Below, in pieces: positions 1-5,848 of a DNA stretch of 6,127 nucleotides. The notes under the pieces are model-generated. The model made no database searches. It worked only from the letters and a program-made list of their open reading frames with translations, and was not told where the DNA came from. Positions within the stretch are counted from its first letter, which is position 1, and every line of letters starts with the position of its first letter. Source of the stretch: SHZI01 sp032122615 (lineage in GTDB: Bacteria > Pseudomonadota > Gammaproteobacteria > Steroidobacterales > GCA-2729495); the NCBI GenBank assembly GCA_032122615.1, contig JAQBGF010000037.1:1-6127 (forward strand), in the 5' to 3' direction. The translations under genes were made by a program, and so were the position numbers.

Positions 1-2
1 CT

Positions 3-716
3 GGTGCCGCCTTGTTGTGCGCGGAGTCCTGTCAGGTCGCCGCCGTTTTCGAGAATATCTTTGGCGACCAGTTTTTGCAGATTGGTGCCTGGGGCACTCC
101 CGACCTGTTCCGTCGCAGTGCCCGCACACAACGCTACGCAGTCGTGGCAGCTGACCGTGGTCCGGGAGTGGATTTTGTGAGCATGCCCGAAGACCTCGCA
201 GTGGCCTCGGATTCGATTGATGCCGTTTTCCTTCCGCATGTGCTCGAGACCACGGAAGATCCCCACGCAGTGCTGCGCGAAGTGGACCGCATTCTCCGGC
301 CCGACGGGCATGTGGTCATCGCTGGCTTCAATTCCTGGGGGTGGTGGGGACTTCGCCACCATTTGTCGCGAGGGAGATTTCCGGCAGGTGGCCAGCGTAT
401 GGTATCCGAGTCCCGGGTGCGGGACTGGCTGAACCTCCTCGACTACAACGTTCAGCCGGGGCGCTTCCATCATATGACCGCGCCCGTGTATCGCCTGCGG
501 CGTCCTGTCGAGAGAGTTGCCGATGCAAAGGAGTCAGATGACGGGAAATGCACGACACCAGCCGCTAACTATCGTGGCTGGAATCCACTCGCCAGTTGTT
601 ACCTCCTCGTGGCCCGTCGGGAAATCTTTACTGTTACGCCTATTCGCCCGAAATTTCGCCGCCGCGCGCAGCTGGTCGGAAGTCTCATTAACCCCACCAC
701 TCGGAATTCTGCGTGA
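3..716 (+). CDS. SAM-dependent methyltransferase-like protein next to rnhA (5' partial)
   Basis: The frame is open to the left edge (codons for Gly-Ala-Ala precede the first TTG at 12), so the true start is almost certainly outside the window; 237 residues are visible. The protein resembles the class I methyltransferase-like family (Methyltransf_11 type, YafS-like) often encoded beside rnhA. Visible hallmarks are the first strand LQIGAWG, a central IDAVFLPHVLE segment, the strand LRPDGHVVIAGFNSWGWWGLRH, and a C-terminal CYLLVARR followed by TPIRPKFRRR. The usual glycine-rich SAM loop (GxGxG) is replaced by GAWG, which I believe is normal for this family. The substrate is unknown and methyl transfer has not been shown from sequence. 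No signal peptide or membrane segment is visible, so it is probably cytoplasmic. Its TGA stop overlaps the rnhA GTG start (GTGA at 713-716), suggesting co-translation. The family call is firm; the biochemical role is not. Confidence 0.85.
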   Translation, partial: GAALLCAESCQVAAVFENIFGDQFLQIGAWGTPDLFRRSARTQRYAVVAADRGPGVDFVSMPEDLAVASDSIDAVFLPHVLETTEDPHAVLREVDRILRPDGHVVIAGFNSWGWWGLRHHLSRGRFPAGGQRMVSESRVRDWLNLLDYNVQPGRFHHMTAPVYRLRRPVERVADAKESDDGKCTTPAANYRGWNPLASCYLLVARREIFTVTPIRPKFRRRAQLVGSLINPTTRNSA

Positions 717-1180
717 CCGACGTTGAGCTGTACACGGACGGCGCGTGTCGCGGTAATCCCGGCCCTGGCGGTTGGGGTGTGATACTCCGCGCCAGGGGTC
801 GGGAGCGCGAACTGTTCGGTGGTGAGATCCTTACGACGAACAACCGCATGGAAATGCTGGCCGCCATTGAGGGATTGCAGGCGCTCAGCCGCCCTTGCTC
901 CGTTGCGGTCTACACAGACTCCGAATATCTCCGGAGGGGAATCGTGGAGTGGATGTCCAGGTGGAAAGCTTCTGGCTGGCGCACGTCTGCACGAAAGCCT
1001 GTGAAAAACGAGGATCTGTGGCGGCGCCTGGACGAGGCGACTGCCCGTCACCAGGTTGAGTGGCACTGGGTAAAGGGCCATTCTGGTCACCCGGATAACG
1101 AACGGGCCGACGTGCTCGCCAACCGCGGTGTGGACGATATACTCGCGCGGGAAAAGTCGACCATTCAGGCGTCGAGATAG
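713..1180 (+). CDS. rnhA: Ribonuclease HI
   Basis: Endonuclease that cuts the RNA strand of RNA:DNA hybrids, acting in R-loop removal and primer clearance in the cytoplasm. The 155-residue product matches the length of E. coli RNase HI. All active-site residues are present: Asp9 in YTDGACRGNPG, Glu47 in NNRMEML, Asp69 in YTDSEY, His123 in VKGHSGH and Asp133 in ERADVLA, each one position below the E. coli numbering (10/48/70/124/134). The basic, Trp-rich stretch at about residues 75-100 corresponds to the handle region that grips the hybrid. The GTG start at 713 is required: the next in-frame Met is residue 46, which would remove Asp9. The start overlaps the upstream stop by four bases and only a weak GGA lies 7 bases ahead of it, so initiation probably depends on coupling. 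dnaQ follows in the same direction four bases after the stop, unlike E. coli, where rnhA and dnaQ are divergent. Confidence 0.97.
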   Translation: MTDVELYTDGACRGNPGPGGWGVILRARGRERELFGGEILTTNNRMEMLAAIEGLQALSRPCSVAVYTDSEYLRRGIVEWMSRWKASGWRTSARKPVKNEDLWRRLDEATARHQVEWHWVKGHSGHPDNERADVLANRGVDDILAREKSTIQASR

Positions 1181-1184
1181 GGAC

Positions 1185-1907
1185 ATGCGACAGATCGTAC
1201 TGGACACTGAAACAACAGGGCTTGAGGTTGGCAAGGGGCACCGGATTATCGAAGTGGGCTGCGTCGAACTGCTTAACCGTCGGCGTACCCATCGCACCTT
1301 GCATCATTATTTGCAGCCCGATCGAGAGATCGATCCGGGAGCGCAGGAAGTTCATGGGATTTCCGTCGACATGCTGGCCGGAAAGCCGCGCTTTGCGGAT
1401 GTCGCGCAGGAATTTCTCGATTTTATTGCTGACGCTGAGTTGATTATTCACAACGCCGACTTCGACGTGGGGTTTCTGAATGCCGAATTGCGGATGATTG
1501 GCCGCGCACCCCGCCTGATTCCGGGCATTTGTACAGTGCTGGACACGCTGGGGATGGCCCGCAGACTGCATCCGGGTCAACGCAACAGCCTTGATGCGCT
1601 CTGCAAACGCTACAACATCGATAACGCGGGTCGCGAATTTCATGGGGCCCTGCTTGACGCGCAGTTGCTGGCGGATGTTTATCTGGGGATGACGGGCGGG
1701 CAGGCGGCCTTGCTTCTGGATCAGGCTGCAAGCGAGTCAACCACGCAGGTTTCGACAGCCCGGCCCGTGGCGCGCGACAATCTGCACCTGCCTGTGGTTC
1801 GCGCATCAGTAAACGAAATTGCCGAGCACGAAAGATTCCTTGCGCTGCTCGACAAGCAGAGCAACGGCAAGACACTCTGGCGCCAGATCGGTGGCCACGA
1901 GACATGA
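1185..1907 (+). CDS. dnaQ: DNA polymerase III epsilon subunit (3'-5' proofreading exonuclease)
   Basis: Proofreading subunit of the replicative polymerase core, binding the alpha polymerase and theta subunits and removing mispaired 3' ends. The 240-residue product carries the DEDDh exonuclease set: Asp7 and Glu9 in VLDTETTG (Exo I), Asp94 in HNADFDVGF (Exo II), and His153 and Asp158 in HGALLDAQ (Exo III). RNSLDALC at 133-140 and VYLGMTGGQ at 165-173 are also family hallmarks. Residues of about 180-240 form the less conserved, linker-rich C-terminus used by family members to dock on alpha, ending with an LWRQ motif like E. coli LWRA. I chose ATG 1185 because the homologous protein begins just before RQIVLDTETTG; an in-frame ATG at 1128 would add 19 unmatched residues and lie inside rnhA. 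AGGG at 1179-1182 is unusually close to the ATG as a Shine-Dalgarno. The stop overlaps the nhaB start (ATGA, 1904-1907). Confidence 0.97.
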   Translation: MRQIVLDTETTGLEVGKGHRIIEVGCVELLNRRRTHRTLHHYLQPDREIDPGAQEVHGISVDMLAGKPRFADVAQEFLDFIADAELIIHNADFDVGFLNAELRMIGRAPRLIPGICTVLDTLGMARRLHPGQRNSLDALCKRYNIDNAGREFHGALLDAQLLADVYLGMTGGQAALLLDQAASESTTQVSTARPVARDNLHLPVVRASVNEIAEHERFLALLDKQSNGKTLWRQIGGHET

Positions 1908-3406
1908 CGGAGTCGCTTGGGCGGGCCCTGGCCAGCAATTTTCTTGGGCATGCTCCGAACTGGTACAAGCTGACTATTCTCGGCTTCCTTGTTCTTAATC
2001 CCATTGTGACGGTGATCGCGGGACCCTTCGTGGCCGGCTGGCTGCTGGTCGCGGAGTTTATTTTTACGCTGGCGATGGCACTGAAATGTTATCCACTCCA
2101 GCCCGGGGGCCTGCTTGCCATCGAGGCCGTGATCATTGGCCTCACTTCTTCCGAGGCGGTGTACCGGGAAACGGAGCACAATTTTCCGGTGATCCTGCTC
2201 CTGATCTTTGTCGTGGCCGGCATCTGGTTCCTGAGGGACATGCTGCTGTTTGTTTTTGGACGCATCCTCCTGGGCGTTCGCTCCAAGCGGCTTCTGTCGG
2301 TGCTGTTCTGTGCTTGCGCGGCGTTTCTGTCGGCATTTCTGGATGCGCTGACGGTGACGGCGATGGTGATTGCCGTGGCGCACGGCTTCTACCGAATCTA
2401 CCACCGCGTGGAGTCCGGTCAGCATGACTCCACCAACGATGGCTGGATGGACGACGGCTCTGTGCCCGAACTGCAGCGCCGGGACCTCGACCAGTTCCGG
2501 GCGTTTCTTCGCAGCCTGGTAATGCACGCGGCCGTGGGTACGGCGTTGGGTGGCGTCTGTACGCTTGTCGGGGAGCCCCAGAACCTGATCATCGGCAAGG
2601 TGGCGGGCTGGGAGTTTGTTGAGTTTGTTATCCGGATGGCGCCTGTGACCATGCCTGTTCTGGTAGTCGGACTCGCCACGTGCCTGGCGCTCGAGATCAC
2701 GGGCTGGTTTGGCTATGGCGCCGAGCTGAGTCCGCCGGTGCGGAAAGTGCTGACCGAGTTTCAGCGGCACACGGATCAGTCGCGGTCACTGCGCGAGCGC
2801 TGTGCCCTGGTGATGCAGGGTCTTGCCGCGTTTGTGTTGATCGTGGCGCTGGGGTTTCATGTCGCCGAGGTTGGCCTGATCGGGCTCCTGATCATCGTGC
2901 TGGCTACCGCCATGAATGGCGTAGTGGAGGAGCAACGGCTGGGGCATGCTTTCGAGGCCGCGTTGCCATTTACCGCTCTTCTCGTGGTGTTTTTCGCCAT
3001 CGTTGCGGTAATCCAGGACCAGGCGCTGTTCTCGCCGCTGTCGAACTGGATTCTCACGCTGGAGGGTCATCTGCAGGTGATCATGTATTTCCTGGCGGCA
3101 GGCGCGCTCTCGGTTGTCAGCGACAACGTTTTTGTCGGCACCGTCTACATCACCGAAGTTCAAAATGCATTGATGGCGGCCAAGATCACCCGCGAGCAGT
3201 TCGATTTGCTGGCGATCGCCATCAATACGGGGACAAACATTCCGAGCGTCGCCACACCGAACGGCCAGGCCGCCTTCCTGTTCCTGCTGACATCGGCGCT
3301 GGCGCCGGTGATTCGGCTGTCCTATGGCGGGATGGTCTGGATGGCGCTGCCATACGCCATGACGATGACGGTTACGGCGCTCCTCGCGGTTGCGTTTATT
3401 CTGTAA
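1904..3406 (+). CDS. nhaB: Na+/H+ antiporter NhaB
   Basis: Inner-membrane antiporter that exports Na+ in exchange for H+ (electrogenic in the characterised E. coli protein), supporting sodium and pH homeostasis. The 500-residue product matches E. coli NhaB along its length: GRALxxNFLG and PxWYKL at the N-terminus, a nearly identical stretch over about residues 41-75 (FVAGWLLVAEFIFTLAMALK), FLSAFLDALTV with the conserved membrane Asp147 at the same number as in E. coli, VGEPQNLII at 222-230, SDNVFVGT, and NTGTN-PSVATPNGQAAF at about 441-457. Many long hydrophobic segments are separated by short charged loops, as expected for a polytopic ion transporter; a larger hydrophilic loop lies at about residues 165-205. 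The protein stops after LPYAMTMTVTALLAVAFIL and lacks the roughly 16-residue tail of the E. coli protein. The ATG overlaps the dnaQ stop by four bases, implying coupled translation. The intact core argues for a working antiporter. Confidence 0.97.
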   Translation: MTESLGRALASNFLGHAPNWYKLTILGFLVLNPIVTVIAGPFVAGWLLVAEFIFTLAMALKCYPLQPGGLLAIEAVIIGLTSSEAVYRETEHNFPVILLLIFVVAGIWFLRDMLLFVFGRILLGVRSKRLLSVLFCACAAFLSAFLDALTVTAMVIAVAHGFYRIYHRVESGQHDSTNDGWMDDGSVPELQRRDLDQFRAFLRSLVMHAAVGTALGGVCTLVGEPQNLIIGKVAGWEFVEFVIRMAPVTMPVLVVGLATCLALEITGWFGYGAELSPPVRKVLTEFQRHTDQSRSLRERCALVMQGLAAFVLIVALGFHVAEVGLIGLLIIVLATAMNGVVEEQRLGHAFEAALPFTALLVVFFAIVAVIQDQALFSPLSNWILTLEGHLQVIMYFLAAGALSVVSDNVFVGTVYITEVQNALMAAKITREQFDLLAIAINTGTNIPSVATPNGQAAFLFLLTSALAPVIRLSYGGMVWMALPYAMTMTVTALLAVAFIL

Positions 3407-3452
3407 TGTGATGCTCGTGTATGGTTTCAAGGTCCCGCGTGGGAGAGAATCT

Positions 3453-3470
3453 GACGGCTGATCAGCAGTC
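3453..3470. promoter_or_regulatory. Imperfect 18-bp palindrome in the nhaB-dehydrogenase gap
   Basis: The site reads GACGGCTGATCAGCAGTC. The central ten bases GCTGATCAGC (3457-3466) are a perfect palindrome, flanked by GAC and GTC arms after one mismatched pair, so 8 of 9 base pairs are symmetric. It lies 17 bases before the ATG at 3488, in the only intergenic gap over 40 bases. As DNA it could be an operator for a dimeric regulator; as RNA it could form a short hairpin with a GAUC loop close to the ribosome site. There is no T-run after it, so it is not a standard terminator. I see no convincing -35/-10 pair in the 81-base gap. Function is inferred from symmetry and position only. Confidence 0.3.
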
Positions 3471-3487
3471 TCAGGCTTAAAAAGAAT

Positions 3488-4777
3488 ATGTTGAACCTCC
3501 AGAAAATCGATGACGCGAAGGTCGCAATTGTCGGACTTGGTTACGTGGGACTGCCACTGGCGGTCGAGTTCGGTCGGTACATCGACACGATCGGGTTCGA
3601 TATTGACGAGAGGCGCATTAGCGAGCTGAAGGCTGGCAGCGATTTCACGCTGGAAACGGACGCGCACGAACTGCTGGATGCCAAGCATTTACAGTTTACA
3701 ACTGACCTGGAACAGCTCCGCGGGCGCGATGTGTACATCGTCACGGTGCCGACACCCATTGACGCTGCCAAGCGCCCCGACATCAGCGCGTTACGTGCGG
3801 CCAGCCGGACGGTGGGCGCCGTGCTGGGCAAAGGGGCGATCGTCGTTTACGAGTCCACCGTGTATCCGGGTTGTACGGAAGAAGACTGTGCGCCAATCCT
3901 TGAGCAATTGTCCGGACTCAAGCTGAACAGGGACTTCTTCGTGGGTTATAGCCCGGAGCGGATCAACCCCGGCGATAAAGAGCATCGCCTGACAACCATT
4001 CGCAAGATCACGGCTGGTTCCACGCCGGAAGCCGCGCGGTTGGTCGATGCCCTGTATGGCCGAATCATCACGGCGGGCACCTATCCCGCGTCGAGCATCC
4101 GGGTCGCTGAAGCCGCCAAGGTGATCGAGAACACTCAGCGCGACGTGAACATCGCGCTCATCAATGAGTTGGCCTTGATCTTCAATCGCATGGGCCTCGA
4201 CACGCTGGAAGTCCTGGAGGCTGCGGGTACGAAGTGGAATTTCCTGCCGTTCCGGCCGGGCCTGGTCGGCGGGCATTGCATCGGCGTGGATCCCTATTAC
4301 CTGACCCACAAATCGCAGGAAATGGGTTATCACCCGGAAATGATCCTGGCCGGCCGGCGAATCAACGACAATATGGGCTTGTACGTTGCGACCGAGGTGA
4401 TTCGCCTGATGGTGAAGCGGGGCATGAGTCTGCCGAGTTCGAAGATCCTCGTGCTTGGAGTTACTTTCAAGGAGAACTGCCCTGACGTACGGAATACGCG
4501 GGTCGTGGACGTCGTGCACGAACTGAAGTCCTACGGTGGGGTCGTCGACGTGTACGATCCGTGGGCCGATGCGCAGGTGGTCAAGCACGAGTACGGGCTG
4601 GACATCCTGGCCAAGCCGCCGGCTGCGAACCAGTACGACGGGATTGTGCTGGCCGTTGCCCATCAGCAATTCCGTGACCTGGCACCAGAAGCCATTCATG
4701 CCTGGGGCCGGAAGGGCCACATTCTTTACGACATCAAGAGCTTGCTCCCGGTCGACCAGGTCGACGGTCGGCTCTGA
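3488..4777 (+). CDS. UDP-N-acetylhexosamine 6-dehydrogenase, TviB/WbpO type
   Basis: NAD-dependent enzyme oxidising C6 of a UDP-HexNAc (UDP-GlcNAc for TviB, UDP-GalNAc for WbpO) to the uronic acid in two steps, in the cytoplasm, for acidic polysaccharide precursors. The 429-residue length is close to Salmonella TviB, and the match runs the whole length. Domains in order: NAD-binding Rossmann domain with GLGYVG at 16-21; YESTVYPGCTEE; YSPERINPGDK with Glu157; the central helix EAAKVIENTQRD with Lys211 and Asn215; the active-site loop GGHCIGVD with nucleophile Cys264 and Asp268; and the C-terminal UDP-binding domain with TFKENCPDVRNTRV (Lys328-). The ENCPDxRNT motif and PYYLTHKSQ favour the HexNAc dehydrogenases over plain UDP-glucose dehydrogenases. 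The start at 3488 places the Rossmann motif 15 residues in, as in homologues; only an A-rich AAAAAGA precedes it, not a strong Shine-Dalgarno. The epimerase gene follows after 13 bases. GlcNAc versus GalNAc as substrate cannot be decided here. Confidence 0.9.
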   Translation: MLNLQKIDDAKVAIVGLGYVGLPLAVEFGRYIDTIGFDIDERRISELKAGSDFTLETDAHELLDAKHLQFTTDLEQLRGRDVYIVTVPTPIDAAKRPDISALRAASRTVGAVLGKGAIVVYESTVYPGCTEEDCAPILEQLSGLKLNRDFFVGYSPERINPGDKEHRLTTIRKITAGSTPEAARLVDALYGRIITAGTYPASSIRVAEAAKVIENTQRDVNIALINELALIFNRMGLDTLEVLEAAGTKWNFLPFRPGLVGGHCIGVDPYYLTHKSQEMGYHPEMILAGRRINDNMGLYVATEVIRLMVKRGMSLPSSKILVLGVTFKENCPDVRNTRVVDVVHELKSYGGVVDVYDPWADAQVVKHEYGLDILAKPPAANQYDGIVLAVAHQQFRDLAPEAIHAWGRKGHILYDIKSLLPVDQVDGRL

Positions 4778-4790
4778 GGCTGACAGTGAT

Positions 4791-5810
4791 ATGAAAGTGC
4801 TGGTTACAGGCGCCGCGGGATTCATTGGCTCGACAGCGGCGAGACACCTGCTGGGGCGGGGAGATGAGGTCATCGGCCTCGATAACCTCAACGATTACTA
4901 CGATGTAAATCTCAAGAAGGCGCGTCTTGCGATCTTGCAGAAGGAGCCAGGCTTCAGGTTTGTGCTGCTCGACCTGGCCGATCGCGGGGGCATGGAGTCT
5001 TTGTTCAAGGCCGAGCGCTTCGACCGGGTGGTCCACCTCGGCGCCCAGGCGGGTGTTCGTTACTCAATCCAGAATCCGCACGCCTATGTCGACAGTAACG
5101 TCGTGGGCACGTTGAATGTCCTGGAGGGCTGCCGGCACCACGGTGTGCAGCACCTGGTGTACGCATCCACCAGTTCCGTGTACGGCGCGAACACCAAGAT
5201 GCCTTTTTCCGTGCACCAGAACGTTGATCATCCGTTATCGCTGTATGCGGCCACGAAGAAGGCCAACGAACTCATGGCGCACACCTACGCGGGCCTGTAC
5301 GGAGTGCCGGTAACCGGGCTCCGTTTTTTTACGGTCTACGGACCCTGGGGCCGGCCCGACATGGCCCTGTTCCTGTTTACCAAGAACATTCTTGAAGGCA
5401 AGCCCATCGACGTCTTCAACTACGGCAATCACCGGCGTGACTTTACCTACGTGGACGACATTGTCGGTGGCGTGGTCGCGGCGCTGGATCGCGTTGCCAC
5501 CGGTAACACCGGGTGGGACTCCGACAGCCCCGATCCGGCAACCAGCCGCGCACCCTACCGCCTGTACAACATTGGCAACGCGCAGCCCGTCGAGCTCATG
5601 CGCTACATCGAGGTGCTGGAGGAGCGCCTGGGGCGGAAGGCAGAAAAAAACATGCTACCGCTACAGCCTGGCGACGTTCCGGATACCTGGGCTGACGTTG
5701 ACGATCTGGTCACCGACGTCGGCTATCGGCCGGCAACGCCCGTAGAGGTCGGCGTCGGTCGCTTCGTCGACTGGTATCTCGATTACCATAAGATCACACT
5801 CCGGAAATGA
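4791..5810 (+). CDS. NAD-dependent UDP-uronate 4-epimerase-like protein (extended SDR)
   Basis: Extended short-chain dehydrogenase/reductase expected to invert C4 of a UDP-sugar through a transient 4-keto intermediate, in the cytoplasm. The 339-residue product has the NAD loop TGAAGFIG with Gly7, Gly10 and Gly13, the acidic residue Asp31 after the second strand, and the catalytic set Thr127 (YASTSSVYG), Tyr152 and Lys156 (YAATK). Substrate-domain hallmarks include GLRFFTVYGPWGRPDMA at about 176-192, RRDFTYVDDIV at 215-225, YNIGN at 259-263 and GDVPDTWAD at 294-302. DNLNDYYDVNLKKARL at 31-46 and GPWGRPDMA resemble bacterial UDP-glucuronate 4-epimerases more than GalE or WbpP/TviC. I chose ATG 4791 because the nucleotide loop then begins at residue 6; the frame is open further upstream, but that part overlaps the dehydrogenase and has no family match. 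GAGG at 4776-4779, overlapping the previous stop, is a distant Shine-Dalgarno. With the dehydrogenase it forms an acidic-sugar pair; GalA or GalNAcA are the likely products. Confidence 0.88.
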   Translation: MKVLVTGAAGFIGSTAARHLLGRGDEVIGLDNLNDYYDVNLKKARLAILQKEPGFRFVLLDLADRGGMESLFKAERFDRVVHLGAQAGVRYSIQNPHAYVDSNVVGTLNVLEGCRHHGVQHLVYASTSSVYGANTKMPFSVHQNVDHPLSLYAATKKANELMAHTYAGLYGVPVTGLRFFTVYGPWGRPDMALFLFTKNILEGKPIDVFNYGNHRRDFTYVDDIVGGVVAALDRVATGNTGWDSDSPDPATSRAPYRLYNIGNAQPVELMRYIEVLEERLGRKAEKNMLPLQPGDVPDTWADVDDLVTDVGYRPATPVEVGVGRFVDWYLDYHKITLRK

Positions 5811-5816
5811 CGATCA

Positions 5817-5834
5817 GCCCCGGGTGACCGGGGC
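5817..5834 (+). promoter_or_regulatory. GC hairpin with GTGA loop in the pgi leader
   Basis: GCCCCGG (5817-5823) and CCGGGGC (5828-5834) are perfect reverse complements, giving a seven-base-pair all-GC stem closed on a four-base GTGA loop, which fits the stable GNRA tetraloop class in RNA. It begins six bases after the epimerase stop and ends one base before the purine-rich pgi Shine-Dalgarno. No run of T follows, so an intrinsic terminator is unlikely. Plausible roles are translational coupling, where a ribosome finishing the epimerase melts the hairpin and frees the pgi site, or mRNA stabilisation. The structure is seen directly; the role is inferred. Confidence 0.55.
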
Positions 5835-5835
5835 C

Positions 5836-5842
5836 AGAGGAG
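5836..5842 (+). promoter_or_regulatory. Shine-Dalgarno site of pgi
   Basis: AGAGGAG lies six bases before ATG 5849, the best ribosome binding site in the window. It supports that start, which also yields a Pgi-like N-terminus. It abuts the preceding GC hairpin. Confidence 0.8.
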
Positions 5843-5848
5843 TGATAC

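Noticed and set aside
1128..1184. Upstream in-frame ATG extending dnaQ by 19 residues
   Set aside because: The extension lies wholly inside rnhA and is basic sequence with no counterpart in DnaQ; ATG 1185 directly precedes the conserved RQIVLDTETTG.
1721..2770. Long antisense open frame (349 codons) across nhaB
   Set aside because: It lies opposite a full-length, well-matched nhaB, has a low-complexity His/Arg/Gln-rich composition and no recognisable domain. Long antisense frames are expected in GC-rich coding DNA.
2680..3411. Second + strand open frame (243 codons) inside nhaB
   Set aside because: Out of frame with nhaB; Gly/Arg/Asp-rich translation without any family match.
3390..3425. 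Possible promoter near TTGCGT and TATGGT
   Set aside because: The spacing between the hexamers is far from 17 bases and both match the consensus poorly.
3433..3444. TCCC-GCGT-GGGA mini hairpin after nhaB
   Set aside because: The stem is only four pairs and no T-run follows, so it does not qualify as an intrinsic terminator.
2786..3688. Antisense open frame (300 codons) spanning the nhaB-dehydrogenase gap
   Set aside because: It covers both conserved genes on the other strand, has no domain signature and is rich in Gln/Arg/His as typical of reverse-frame translation.
4751..4765. GTCGAC-CAG-GTCGAC inverted repeat
   Set aside because: It falls in the conserved C-terminal codons of the dehydrogenase (Val-Asp-Gln-Val-Asp), where Salmonella TviB has a similar ending, so coding constraint explains it; no T-run follows.
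3791..4891. Antisense open frame (366 codons) across the dehydrogenase and epimerase start
   Set aside because: Same reasoning: a shadow of a conserved gene, with no motif and no ribosome site of its own.
5497..5516. GC-rich hairpin inside the epimerase gene (CCACCGG and CCGGGTGG)
   Set aside because: It needs a bulged base, lies mid-gene in a variable loop of the protein, and has no terminator-like tail.
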